NCBI GenBank assembly: GCA_018830745.1
Contig: JAHJRU010000177.1
Coordinates: 1 to 10,504, forward strand
Length of the DNA: 10,504 bases
DNA from: Chloroflexota bacterium
GTDB lineage: Bacteria; Chloroflexota; Dehalococcoidia; Dehalococcoidales; JAHJRU01
Direction of reading: 5' to 3'
Shown here: positions 1 to 6,793 of the stretch, piece by piece
How positions within the stretch are numbered: the first letter of the stretch is position 1
How the letters are laid out: every line of letters begins with the position of its first letter
Translations under genes and position numbers: made by a program
Notes under the pieces: generated by a model
Databases searched by the model: none
Seen by the model: the letters and a program-made list of their open reading frames with translations, nothing else
Told to the model about the DNA's origin: nothing

Positions 1-1
1 A

Positions 2-460
2 GAGCTAGTCCTGAACGATGGCTCTGTGGTGGAGGCTGTAAGAGCCAGTATCTCCATCCCCGGTATATTCATTGTAGCCAAGCGGGAAGGTCGGTATCTG
101 GTTGATGGAGTGCTGGTTAATCCCGTTCCGGTAAGCGTCCTTAAAAGCATGGGAGCCGAACTTACTATCGCCGTCAATGTGCTCCCCCATGCCACAGCCA
201 GGGATAAAAGTTACTGGTTACGTAAACAGGGAACGGAAGCTACCAAGGAGCCAAACATCTTCCACGTACTGATGCAGTCCATCTATATCGGCACACATTC
301 ACTGGCAAGCTCAAACCTTAAGAACGCCGATATCGCCATCGAACCCGCAGTAGCCCACATAGGCCCCAATGAGTTCGATCGAGCAGACGAGTGCATCCAG
401 CAAGGAGAACTAGCCGCTAAAAAAGCTATCCCGCAAATAAAAAGGCTGTTAGCGGCTTAA
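2..460 (+). CDS. Patatin-like phospholipase (RssA/YlbK-like), C-terminal fragment
   Basis: This is the end of a serine acyl hydrolase of the patatin family. These enzymes hydrolyse phospholipid or lysophospholipid esters with a Ser-Asp dyad, usually in the cytosol or at the inner membrane face. The frame is open to the window edge, and 152 residues are visible. A GTG at 26 is internal, because coding similarity continues upstream of it. Family signs are the segment ASISIPGIF, then YLVDGVLVNPVPV, which carries the catalytic Asp in the DG motif just before the NPVP turn. The tail has the usual IEP...FDRADECIQQGELAA pattern of RssA-like proteins. The GXSXG nucleophile elbow and the oxyanion-hole glycines must lie before the window, so catalytic competence cannot be judged. 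The gene converges on the PfkB kinase with a 7-base gap. The family call is firm; the substrate is unknown. Confidence 0.85.
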   Translation, partial: ELVLNDGSVVEAVRASISIPGIFIVAKREGRYLVDGVLVNPVPVSVLKSMGAELTIAVNVLPHATARDKSYWLRKQGTEATKEPNIFHVLMQSIYIGTHSLASSNLKNADIAIEPAVAHIGPNEFDRADECIQQGELAAKKAIPQIKRLLAA

Positions 461-473
461 AACCGTTTTAAGC
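455..473. repeat. Perfect 19-bp palindrome shared by two convergent stop codons
   Basis: The sequence GCTTAAAAC, one central C, then GTTTTAAGC is a perfect inverted repeat with 9-base arms. It contains the TAA stop of the patatin gene (458-460) and, on the other strand, the TAA stop of the kinase gene (468-470). It could act as a weak bidirectional terminator or 3'-end hairpin for both convergent transcripts. The stem is AU-rich and no clear U tract follows on either side, so terminator activity is an inference. Confidence 0.45.
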
Positions 474-1445
474 GTTGCCAGCCGCAAAGACCCTCTTCTT
501 CGACCACTCTTTAACCGTCATTTCCCAAACCTGGACCTGGGGTAACAGCCGCTCCACATCAGCCCGATGACACAGTTCGGTGCCGGGGGTCAACACCGCC
601 GCTGTTCCCATGGCTACTGCCAGTCGGCAAGCCTCTATCAACGGTTCGTCTCGTTCCAGCTTTAGAGCCAGCCCCGCCACCGCACAATCACCAGCCCCTA
701 CAGCACTCCGTACCCGCACCTCAGGTGGAACTGCCTTCACAATCCTCTTCTTGGTAGCCGCAATAAGCCCATTCTTACCGGTGGAGATAACGGCTATCCC
801 AATGTCTGCCTCAAGTAGCTCCAGGGCAGCCGCTACAATAGACTCCTCGCTTGGAAGCTCTTTCTTCAGCAATATCTCGGCTTCACGCACATTGGGCTTT
901 ACCAGGTAGGGCTTGGATTTCAACCCCTCCTTAAGCCATTGACCTTCAGCGTCCAGGATACATCTCAACCCGTACTCGCTGACTTCGGTGATAATATCAT
1001 AGTAGAGGTCCACCGGCAGGCTGGGCGGTATGCTGCCACCAGCCACCACTAAACTGGGCTTCGGGTGAATATCCACCATTCGACGGTGGAATCTCTCAAA
1101 CTCCCGCTTTGAGATACGCGGCCCGGGAGCATCAATCCTGGTTTGTGTCGAGACCTTGGTATCGGTAATGATAAAGTTGGTCCGGGTTTCCTGTTTAATC
1201 GGGGTGAACATATAAGGCACACCCTCTTCATCAAGCAATATTTCCACCTGCCTGCCTGCCGGACCACCGATGAAGCCAAAGGCAATAGTCCGCCCACCCA
1301 TCTCATGAACAGCCCGTGATACATCTACACCCTTGCCGCCAGCGTAAAGGTGCAGATTTGTCCAGCGGTTGGTCTCATCTACCGCCAGCCCGTGAACGGT
1401 GATAACCACGTCCAGACTGGGATTAAGCGTTATCGAAGCAATCAT
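468..1445 (-). CDS. PfkB-family hexose-phosphate kinase, 1-phosphofructokinase/tagatose-6-phosphate kinase type
   Basis: This is an ATP-dependent cytosolic kinase of the ribokinase (PfkB) superfamily, close to 1-phosphofructokinase (FruK), LacC and PfkB, which phosphorylate fructose-1-phosphate, tagatose-6-phosphate or fructose-6-phosphate. From the chosen ATG it has 325 residues, slightly longer than the usual 305-315. The N-terminus MIASITLNPSLD is the family's typical first strand. Residues 36-39 are the substrate-side GGKG, KPNVREAE is at 183-190, STGKNG at 221-226, and the anion-hole and catalytic-base motif GAGD at 250-253 has Asp253. After GGKG the usual Asn is replaced by Asp (GGKGVD). 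The start at 1445 is preferred over an in-frame GTG at 1457, because the protein family begins at MIAS and a G-rich stretch lies about 5 bases upstream. No phosphotransferase genes are adjacent, so the exact sugar phosphate cannot be assigned. The extra C-terminal tail (VKEWSKKRVFAAGNA) is unexplained. Confidence 0.88.
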   Translation of the reverse strand: MIASITLNPSLDVVITVHGLAVDETNRWTNLHLYAGGKGVDVSRAVHEMGGRTIAFGFIGGPAGRQVEILLDEEGVPYMFTPIKQETRTNFIITDTKVSTQTRIDAPGPRISKREFERFHRRMVDIHPKPSLVVAGGSIPPSLPVDLYYDIITEVSEYGLRCILDAEGQWLKEGLKSKPYLVKPNVREAEILLKKELPSEESIVAAALELLEADIGIAVISTGKNGLIAATKKRIVKAVPPEVRVRSAVGAGDCAVAGLALKLERDEPLIEACRLAVAMGTAAVLTPGTELCHRADVERLLPQVQVWEMTVKEWSKKRVFAAGNA

Positions 1446-1487
1446 AGCATCCCCCACCCTTTATGCCTGACTATCATTATGACGTAA

Positions 1488-1517
1488 CATATAAGCTCAA
1501 TCAAGTGCATTTGTCAA
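1488..1517 (-). promoter_or_regulatory. Probable sigma70-type promoter for the PfkB kinase
   Basis: On the minus strand a perfect TTGACA (-35, positions 1512-1517) is followed after 18 bases by TATATG (-10, positions 1488-1493). Transcription would begin near 1481, about 35 bases before the ATG at 1445. The -35 is consensus, but the -10 matches only 4 of 6 and the spacer is one base long, so confidence is moderate. Confidence 0.45.
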
Positions 1518-1542
1518 CCCCCACAACATAGGCTGCCCGTGC

Positions 1543-1812
1543 TCACCACCTCTTGACAGGCTCCCCAAGCGTCATTTTTAGCGTTTTCAGCCTGGTCACC
1601 CGGCGATGAATAATCAAATTCCTCATCGCCGCCATTTTACCAGGCAGCCTACTCATGCTATTATATATGGCAGCGGCATATATCTTTACCTGGCGCAATC
1701 CTAACCCTGCACTCCTGAATCCGTAAGCTGGAAAGAAAGAATCAGCGTGGTTAGTAAAAAGCATCCGGGAAAATATAATCGTCTGTTCGCTATCAATCGG
1801 CATTCCTGCCAC
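1543..1812 (-). CDS. Doubtful small hypothetical protein or gene remnant (89 codons)
   Basis: This frame is open from a GTG at 1812 to a TGA at 1543 and fills most of the gap between the kinase and iorA. I do not recognise the product. It is basic towards the C-terminus (a run such as HRRVTRLKTLKM), has no clear membrane segment and shows no motif that I know. No good ribosome binding site precedes the GTG. The in-frame ATG at 1803 has GGCAGGA directly abutting it, which is too close. Codon choice is not absurd for a real gene. It could therefore be a small protein, or the 3' remnant of a decayed larger gene whose front was lost when the iorAB promoter region formed. Equally it could be chance. 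It would be co-directional with the kinase and divergent from iorA. Confidence 0.25.
   Translation of the reverse strand: MAGMPIDSEQTIIFSRMLFTNHADSFFPAYGFRSAGLGLRQVKIYAAAIYNSMSRLPGKMAAMRNLIIHRRVTRLKTLKMTLGEPVKRW
1663..1683. repeat. Inverted repeat, possible operator (7-7-7 dyad)
   Basis: ATATATG and its exact reverse complement CATATAT are separated by 7 bases (GCAGCGG), giving a 21-bp dyad whose half-site centres are 14 bases apart. The layout is compatible with a dimeric regulator site in the kinase/iorAB intergenic region. It lies about 150 bases upstream of the candidate iorA promoter, so it would have to act at a distance or belong to another transcript. AT-rich arms of this size can also arise by chance. 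Confidence 0.25.
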
Positions 1813-1814
1813 GT

Positions 1815-1843
1815 TTCACTTCGTATTAACTACAGGCTACAAA
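1815..1843 (+). promoter_or_regulatory. Candidate iorAB promoter
   Basis: TTCACT (1815-1820) and TACAAA (1838-1843) are spaced by exactly 17 bases, and each matches the sigma70 consensus at 4 of 6 positions. Transcription would start near 1850 and leave a leader of about 35 bases before the iorA start. No better pair was found in the last 100 bases before the gene. Confidence 0.3.
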
Positions 1844-1874
1844 CAGGCATCTATGTTTCGTTAACGGATTAGAC

Positions 1875-1880
1875 GGAGGA
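1875..1880 (+). promoter_or_regulatory. Strong ribosome binding site of iorA
   Basis: GGAGGA sits 6 bases before the GTG at 1887. It fixes the iorA start on that GTG, as no in-frame ATG nearby has a comparable site. Confidence 0.8.
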
Positions 1881-1886
1881 GCAAGA

Positions 1887-3794
1887 GTGAAAGAATTAAC
1901 CGTCGGCTCTGATGCACCCGGAGAAAGGCTTTTCCTGCTGGGCAATGAGGCCATTGCCAGGGGAGCCATCGAAGCCGGGGTTCAGGTAGCCGCCGCCTAC
2001 CCCGGTACCCCTTCCAGCGAGATAATGGAAACCCTGGCCGGAGTAGCCCAACAGCTAGGCATCTACGTTGAATGGTCCACTAATGAGAAGGTCGCCTTTG
2101 AAGTTGCCTTTGCCGCCAGCCTGTCCGGCCTCAGAGCCCTGGCATCAATGAAGCATGTAGGGCTAAACGTAGCTCATGATGCCGTTATGACCGCCAGCTA
2201 TGCCGGGGCGCGGGGTGGTATGGTCCTGCTGGTCGCTGATGACCCCTGGGCATGGAGTTCACAGAGCGAGCAGGACAGTCGATATGTTGCCGAACAGGGC
2301 TATCTGCCGGTTCTCGAGCCCTCCTCCGTCGCCGAAGCCAGGGATATGATGGTTGATGCCTTCCGCCTGTCCGAAGAATTCCATCACCCCTTCATGGTAA
2401 GGTCGGTAACCAGGATAAGCCACGGCCGTAGTGATGTAACCCTGGGAGAAATATCCAAGGAGAGGCGACAGGGACACTTCGCCAAAGACCCCGCCCGCAT
2501 GGTCTTCACCCCGTCCGGGGCCAGAAAAAATAGACCCCTGATGATTGACCGCTTCAACCAGATAAAGCAGGCCGTGGATACGTTCCCCGGTAATCATCTG
2601 GAACTCAAAAATGGTGCCCGGTTAGGTATTATCGCCTGCGGTCTATCATATAGTTACACCCGCGAAGCGCTGAAATGGCTGGGACTTGAGGGCCAGGTCT
2701 CCCTGCTCAAGATTGGCACCCCCCATCCCCTCCCTGAACGACTGGTAAAAGAACTACTGGAGGCGGTACCTGAGGTGCTGGTGGCAGAGGAGCTAGACCC
2801 CTTCGTTGAGCTTCACGTAAAAGCCATCGCCGGAGGGTCCAATATCCGGGTAAACATTCACGGCAAGGACCTTATACCACTGGTCGGTGAATTATCAACC
2901 AGACTCTTAACCGAAGCCATTGCCCGCCTGACAAATTCCAGACTCCCGATTGATTTCGCCGCAATTGACAAATTAGGCGCAGAATTAGCCCCCCTTCTGC
3001 CGGCTAGACCCCCTACTCTCTGCCCCGGCTGTCCCCACCGTGCATCCCAATATGCCCTGAAGATGGCTGGCAAAAGGGTAGCCAGGGAGTACGGACAGGA
3101 CGCGGAAGCAGTTTATCCCGGCGATATCGGCTGCTACACCCTGTCCTACCTGCCGCCAATAGAGTCAATGGACGTCGTTCTCTGTATGGGGGCCAGCTTC
3201 GGTATTGCCAATGGTCTGGCTCACGTGCTTGACACACCCGTAATCGGCCAGCTGGGCGATTCAACGTTCTTCCACTCCGGCATACCAGCTTTACTGAACG
3301 CCGTCTTCAACAAGGCTAAGGTAACCATGGTCATACTGGACAACACGGCTACCGCTATGACCGGCTTCCAGCCCCATCCGGGCACCGGCTACACCGCCAC
3401 CGGAGAGAAGACCACCATGGTTAAGCCGGAAGACATCGCCCGGGCATGCGGCGTCGAATTCGTCGAGGTCGTTGACCCGTTTGACTTAAAGCAGGCCACC
3501 GATGTGATGGAAAGAGCCATCAGATTCAATGGTCCCTCGGTGGTGGTTTCCCGCAGACCCTGCACCATAATCGACCAGCGGAATAAGAAGAAAGCTGGAG
3601 AAGAAACCATCATCTACCATATTGACCAGGAAAGGTGTGACGGCAAGTGTGAGGCCTGCATCAAGCTCCTCGGCTGTCCGGCCATAACCAAAGATGACGG
3701 CCGTACAATAATAGACGATACGCTGTGTACCGGATGCGGCCTTTGTGTTTACACCTGCCCGTATCACGCCATACTAAAGGGGGTGCCAGAATAG
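1887..3794 (+). CDS. iorA: Indolepyruvate ferredoxin oxidoreductase, alpha subunit
   Basis: This is the catalytic subunit of the enzyme that oxidatively decarboxylates aryl-pyruvates (indole-, phenyl- and hydroxyphenylpyruvate) to aryl-acetyl-CoA, reducing ferredoxin, in anaerobic catabolism of aromatic amino acids. The 635 residues are full length for the family. The N-terminal pyrimidine-binding domain includes YPGTPSSEI near residue 40. A linker domain follows, and then the TPP-binding domain with CPGCPHR, GDIGCYTL (412-419), GDSTFFHSG (Asp458) and the Mg-side DNTATAMTG (Asn486). The C-terminus is a two-cluster ferredoxin domain with Cys584, 588, 591 and 597, and Cys614, 617, 620 and 624. 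The first cluster has CX3C rather than the more usual CX2C at its start. It begins with GTG behind GGAGGA and ends in two tandem TAG codons. iorB follows with a 3-base overlap in the preferred reading. The call is secure; substrate range among 2-oxoacids is inferred from the family. Confidence 0.96.
   Translation: MKELTVGSDAPGERLFLLGNEAIARGAIEAGVQVAAAYPGTPSSEIMETLAGVAQQLGIYVEWSTNEKVAFEVAFAASLSGLRALASMKHVGLNVAHDAVMTASYAGARGGMVLLVADDPWAWSSQSEQDSRYVAEQGYLPVLEPSSVAEARDMMVDAFRLSEEFHHPFMVRSVTRISHGRSDVTLGEISKERRQGHFAKDPARMVFTPSGARKNRPLMIDRFNQIKQAVDTFPGNHLELKNGARLGIIACGLSYSYTREALKWLGLEGQVSLLKIGTPHPLPERLVKELLEAVPEVLVAEELDPFVELHVKAIAGGSNIRVNIHGKDLIPLVGELSTRLLTEAIARLTNSRLPIDFAAIDKLGAELAPLLPARPPTLCPGCPHRASQYALKMAGKRVAREYGQDAEAVYPGDIGCYTLSYLPPIESMDVVLCMGASFGIANGLAHVLDTPVIGQLGDSTFFHSGIPALLNAVFNKAKVTMVILDNTATAMTGFQPHPGTGYTATGEKTTMVKPEDIARACGVEFVEVVDPFDLKQATDVMERAIRFNGPSVVVSRRPCTIIDQRNKKKAGEETIIYHIDQERCDGKCEACIKLLGCPAITKDDGRTIIDDTLCTGCGLCVYTCPYHAILKGVPE
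3777..3793 (+). promoter_or_regulatory. Shine-Dalgarno and apparent AUA start of iorB overlapping the iorA stop
   Basis: AAGGGGGTG (3777-3785) differs from the ideal AAGGAGGTG only by a base that can still wobble-pair. It stands 5 bases before ATA at 3791, in the iorB frame, where the homologous protein should begin (IVAEYNVLIAGVGGQG). ATA overlaps the iorA TAG as ATAG. There is no ATG, GTG or TTG in the iorB frame between 3737 and the conserved start region. The layout suggests translational coupling. Confidence 0.55.
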
Positions 3795-4396
3795 TAGCCG
3801 AATATAATGTTCTCATTGCTGGTGTCGGTGGACAAGGTGTTATCCTAATCTCGGAGTTGTTGGGCAATGCCGCCGTCAGAGACGGAATAAATGTCAGGGG
3901 CTCAGAGGTCCTGGGCATGGCGGTAAGAGGCGGCCCCGTCGTGAGCATCATCAGGCTGGGCAGTGACGTATATGGACCGCTAATCCCTGCGGGCAAGGGT
4001 GATATTCTTATTGCCCTGGAGCCATCTGAAGCACTGCGGAATAGCACACATTTGTCACCGTCAAGCAAAGTGATACTAAACACCGAGACCACAGTACCCT
4101 TTACAGTACCTCTCGGGGAAAGCACTTACCCGGCCATGGATGAAATCATAGCCCGGCTGAACAAGGTGTCCAGCGAGATAATCAGCTTAAATGCCAGGGA
4201 AATAGCGGTGGAAGCCGGCAGTTCCTTATCGGCTAATATAGTAATGCTTGGCGCCGCCTTCGGCGCGGGCCAATTGCCCATAAAACTAGACACCATAAAG
4301 GAAGCCATCCAGGCTCACTTCCCGGCCAAACTTGCCACCATCAATATCAAGGCTTTCGACCTTGGCTACCAGCAGAGCCGGGTACACCACCAGTAA
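3791..4396 (+). CDS. iorB: Indolepyruvate ferredoxin oxidoreductase, beta subunit
   Basis: This is the small partner of IorA, equivalent to the gamma domain of pyruvate:ferredoxin oxidoreductases, which closes over the active site and contributes to CoA and TPP handling. The N-terminus YNVLIAGVGGQGVI is the signature glycine-rich strand-turn of the family. It is followed by SEVLGMAVRGGPVVS, IALEPSEALR and a C-terminal helix pattern ending in FDLGYQQSR. From the position used here the product is 201 residues, matching the usual 190-200. The start is unusual: the family N-terminus maps onto an ATA codon with a near-perfect Shine-Dalgarno. The upstream alternatives, GTG 3725 and ATG 3734, would add about 20 residues that merely re-read the IorA ferredoxin domain out of frame. 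It is translated from the iorA message, probably by coupling. No terminator hairpin is visible after its stop. Confidence 0.92.
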   Translation: MVAEYNVLIAGVGGQGVILISELLGNAAVRDGINVRGSEVLGMAVRGGPVVSIIRLGSDVYGPLIPAGKGDILIALEPSEALRNSTHLSPSSKVILNTETTVPFTVPLGESTYPAMDEIIARLNKVSSEIISLNAREIAVEAGSSLSANIVMLGAAFGAGQLPIKLDTIKEAIQAHFPAKLATINIKAFDLGYQQSRVHHQ

Positions 4397-4429
4397 AAAA
4401 CAAACCCACCTGACCCCTTTATGTCCAAA

Positions 4430-4458
4430 TTGACTTGACATATTGCCCGTGCTATCAT
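4430..4458 (+). promoter_or_regulatory. Strong sigma70-type promoter with extended -10 for udg-rnj-ftsK
   Basis: TTGACT (4430-4435), a 17-base spacer and TATCAT (4453-4458) each match consensus at 5 of 6. A TGC immediately before the -10 gives an extended -10 element. Transcription should begin near 4465, leaving a leader of about 40 bases before the udg ATG. An overlapping TTGACA at 4435-4440 is too close to this -10 (12 bases) to be its partner. Confidence 0.65.
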
Positions 4459-4505
4459 AGTCAAAAGGTTAATACTGCCACCATTTACTTAGAACACAAT
4501 ATGCT

Positions 4506-5105
4506 ATGTCAACACTAAGCGAACTTTGCCAGCAAATCCTCACCTGTACCAAGTGCGAGGTATTATCAAAAAATCGAACCCGCGTTGTCCCCGGGGAAGG
4601 GCCAGAGAATGCCGAGATTATGCTCATCGGCGAGGGTCCTGGCTTTCATGAAGACCAGCAAGGCCGCCCCTTTGTCGGTCAAGCCGGAATGTACCTGGAA
4701 CAGTTACTAGCCTCCATAAACCTGAAACGACAGCAGGTCTACATTGCCAATGTAATTAAGTGCCGCCCACCGGGGAACCGCGACCCTTTACCATCAGAAA
4801 TACAGAACTGCCACCACTGGCTGCAAGCCCAGATTGAGTTGATACGTCCCAGGATGATTGTCACCCTGGGACGCTACTCCATGGCCCAATTTTTCCCCGG
4901 TAAGACTATAAGCAAGATTCACGGCACGGCGCAGAAGCGAGACGGTATTATCTACTTCGCCATGTATCACCCCGCCGCGGCTCTTCACCAGCAAAGCCTG
5001 CGCCAGGCGATAGAGGATGATATGCTTAAGATTCCCGCATTACTTGCCGAGTCAGAAAGTATCGTCCAGGACAGCCCGCAGCCAGAGCAATTAAGCATGT
5101 TATAG
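4506..5105 (+). CDS. udg: Uracil-DNA glycosylase, family 4 (iron-sulfur type)
   Basis: This enzyme removes uracil, arising from cytosine deamination or dUMP incorporation, from DNA to start base excision repair. The 199-residue protein carries the four cluster cysteines at positions 14, 17, 86 and 102, with CTKC near the N-terminus and KCRPPGNRDP in the middle, as in the 4Fe-4S thermophile-type enzymes. Motif 1 is GEGPGFHED (42-50), followed by GRPFVGQAG, the family 4 pattern. Motif 2 is HPAAAL (155-160), placing the DNA-intercalation loop. The ATG at 4506 starts directly with the family N-terminus, but no Shine-Dalgarno is visible. A second ATG 5 bases upstream is in another frame. It is the first gene of a tight plus-strand group with rnj (10-base gap) and ftsK. 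Older annotations of such proteins as phage-type DNA polymerase domain proteins refer to the same family. Confidence 0.94.
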   Translation: MSTLSELCQQILTCTKCEVLSKNRTRVVPGEGPENAEIMLIGEGPGFHEDQQGRPFVGQAGMYLEQLLASINLKRQQVYIANVIKCRPPGNRDPLPSEIQNCHHWLQAQIELIRPRMIVTLGRYSMAQFFPGKTISKIHGTAQKRDGIIYFAMYHPAAALHQQSLRQAIEDDMLKIPALLAESESIVQDSPQPEQLSML

Positions 5106-5115
5106 GGTTAAGATT

Positions 5116-6780
5116 ATGGCTAAACCAAGACTAAAGATTATCCCTCTCGGCGGACTGGGTGAAATCGGCAAGAACATGATGGTGATGGAATACGAAAACG
5201 ACATCATCATCATCGATGCCGGACTTATGTTCCCCGAAGAAGAAATGTTTGGCGTTGACCTGGTAATTCCGGATATCACCTATCTGCTGGAGAAACGGGA
5301 GCACATAAGAGGTATAATCATCACCCACGGGCATGAAGACCATATTGGTGCCCTCCCCTACCTGCTACCCCAGCTTGACATCGATGTGCCGATATACTCT
5401 ACCAAGCTCACCAGTGGTCTTATTTCAGTTAAACTGAAGGAACGGCGGGCGCGCGCCAAAGCCGACCTTAAAGTTATGCCAACTGGCGAAAAGTTCAATC
5501 TGGGAATATTCAGGATCGAGTTCTTCACGGTTACCCACAGCATTCCTGATGCCGTAGGTATAATCATACATACTCCCCTGGGCATTATTGTCCACAGCGG
5601 CGACTTCAAGATTGACTATACACCTGTCAGCGGTCAACCAACCGACATGGCCAGACTGGCTCAACTTGGGACTCAGGGTGTTTTACTCCTAATGTCTGAC
5701 TCCACCTACGCTGAACTCCCGGGCTACACCCCTTCGGAAAAAGTGGTAGGCGAAGCCCTGGACAGCGTCATCGCTCAAGCACCGGGAAGGGTGATAGTGG
5801 CCACCTTCTCGTCACTGATTTCCCGCATTCAGCAGGTCATTGACGCCGCCGCCAAATACCAGCGCCGCGTTTCCATTGTAGGCCGCAGTATGCAAGATAC
5901 CGTTCGGATGTCATTGGAACTGGGCTATCTCAACGATACTGATGGTGTACTGGCACGACTTGACGAACTCCGGGGGCTGCCCCGCAACAAAATTGTCTTC
6001 GTTACCACCGGCAGTCAGGGGGAACCGACATCGGCTCTGGTCCGCATAGCAAATAGAGACCACCACCAGCTTCACATCATTCGCGGGGACACGGTGGTTT
6101 TCTCTGCATCTCCTATCCCCGGCAATGAGGCGGTAATTCACCGCACCGTAAATAGCCTGTTCAAACAGGGAGCCCAGGTGCTTTATCGTGGACAGGAACA
6201 GGTTCACGTCCACGGTCACGCCAGCCAGGAAGAACTGAAGCTGGTGCTAAACGTGGTTAAACCCAAGTTCTTTATGCCCATCCACGGCGAATATCGCCAC
6301 TTACAACTCCACGCCAACTTAGCCCAGTCAGTAGGCTTGCCTGGTGAAAACATTTTGGTGCTTGAAGATGGGGATATACTCGAGCTCAGCCCTCAGGCAG
6401 CCAAGATCACCGGCAAGACTTCCTGCGGCAATGTGTATGTCGATGGTCTGAGCGTGGGTGACATCGGCAGTGTCGTTCTTCGCGACCGCAAGATGCTCTC
6501 ACGGGATGGCATAGTAATGGTCATTATCGCTATCAACCGGCAAAGCGGTAAGCTGGTAGGTCGTCCGGACATTGTAACACGGGGTTTTGTGGACAGCAGA
6601 GAATCCAAAGAGATGTTAGACGCCAGCCGCGACCTGGTTGTCCGTGCTCTGGACCATGGCAACGACCGACCGGCTGACTGGGGCTTTATCAATAATAAGG
6701 TAAGAGACGTTTTAAATAATTTCTACTACGAGCAGACCAAACGCCGCCCCATGATTTTCCCCTTTATGGTCAAGGTGTAG
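5116..6780 (+). CDS. rnj: Ribonuclease J
   Basis: This is a metallo-beta-lactamase/beta-CASP RNase with 5'-to-3' exonuclease and endonuclease activity, central to mRNA decay and rRNA maturation in bacteria lacking a complete RNase E system. The 554 residues are the usual length. The zinc-binding motif HGHEDH is at 71-76, His141 lies in VTHSIPD, and Asp163 in HSGDFK, the remaining metal ligand. The beta-CASP domain spans roughly 205-370, with VHGHAS at 365-370. The last metal-site histidine is His390 in MPIHGEYRHL. The C-terminal domain ends RRPMIFPFMVKV, close to the family's typical RRPMILPV end, so the gene is intact. All catalytic residues appear present. The ATG follows the udg stop after 10 bases with only a weak GGGTTAAG upstream, suggesting translation by coupling or read-on from udg. 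Only one J paralogue is in the window. Confidence 0.96.
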   Translation: MAKPRLKIIPLGGLGEIGKNMMVMEYENDIIIIDAGLMFPEEEMFGVDLVIPDITYLLEKREHIRGIIITHGHEDHIGALPYLLPQLDIDVPIYSTKLTSGLISVKLKERRARAKADLKVMPTGEKFNLGIFRIEFFTVTHSIPDAVGIIIHTPLGIIVHSGDFKIDYTPVSGQPTDMARLAQLGTQGVLLLMSDSTYAELPGYTPSEKVVGEALDSVIAQAPGRVIVATFSSLISRIQQVIDAAAKYQRRVSIVGRSMQDTVRMSLELGYLNDTDGVLARLDELRGLPRNKIVFVTTGSQGEPTSALVRIANRDHHQLHIIRGDTVVFSASPIPGNEAVIHRTVNSLFKQGAQVLYRGQEQVHVHGHASQEELKLVLNVVKPKFFMPIHGEYRHLQLHANLAQSVGLPGENILVLEDGDILELSPQAAKITGKTSCGNVYVDGLSVGDIGSVVLRDRKMLSRDGIVMVIIAINRQSGKLVGRPDIVTRGFVDSRESKEMLDASRDLVVRALDHGNDRPADWGFINNKVRDVLNNFYYEQTKRRPMIFPFMVKV

Positions 6781-6793
6781 CTGAAGCAAACGG

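Larger units (their letters stand above)
1446..1886. other. Intergenic region between divergent kinase and iorAB genes
   Basis: This is a stretch of about 440 bases separating the minus-strand kinase from the plus-strand iorA. It holds a likely kinase promoter (1488-1517), a weaker candidate iorA promoter (1815-1843), a perfect 7-base dyad (1663-1683) and a doubtful minus-strand reading frame (1543-1812). A stray plus-strand TTGACA at 1553-1558 has no good -10 partner. I see no tRNA, riboswitch fold or terminator that I could defend. Confidence 0.6.

Noticed and set aside
26..28. GTG 26 as the start of the patatin protein
   Set aside because: The frame is open to base 2 and the catalytic serine half of the domain is missing, so the gene begins before the window.
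580..909. 109-codon plus-strand frame inside the kinase gene
   Set aside because: It is antisense to the GAGD and KPN motifs of the kinase, with Ala/Ser-rich content typical of a shadow frame.
1553..1581. Plus-strand TTGACA as a distant iorA promoter
   Set aside because: No acceptable -10 lies 16-18 bases downstream, and it is over 300 bases from iorA.
3725..3790. GTG 3725 or ATG 3734 as the iorB start
   Set aside because: The extra 19-22 residues are an out-of-frame reading of the IorA ferredoxin domain, have no homologous character, and no Shine-Dalgarno precedes either codon.
3661..4125. 154-codon minus-strand frame across iorA/iorB
   Set aside because: It lies antisense to the ferredoxin domain and the glycine-rich IorB start, both clearly coding on the plus strand.
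4435..4458. TTGACA 4435-4440 paired with TATCAT
   Set aside because: The spacer would be only 12 bases. The overlapping TTGACT at 4430 gives the proper 17.
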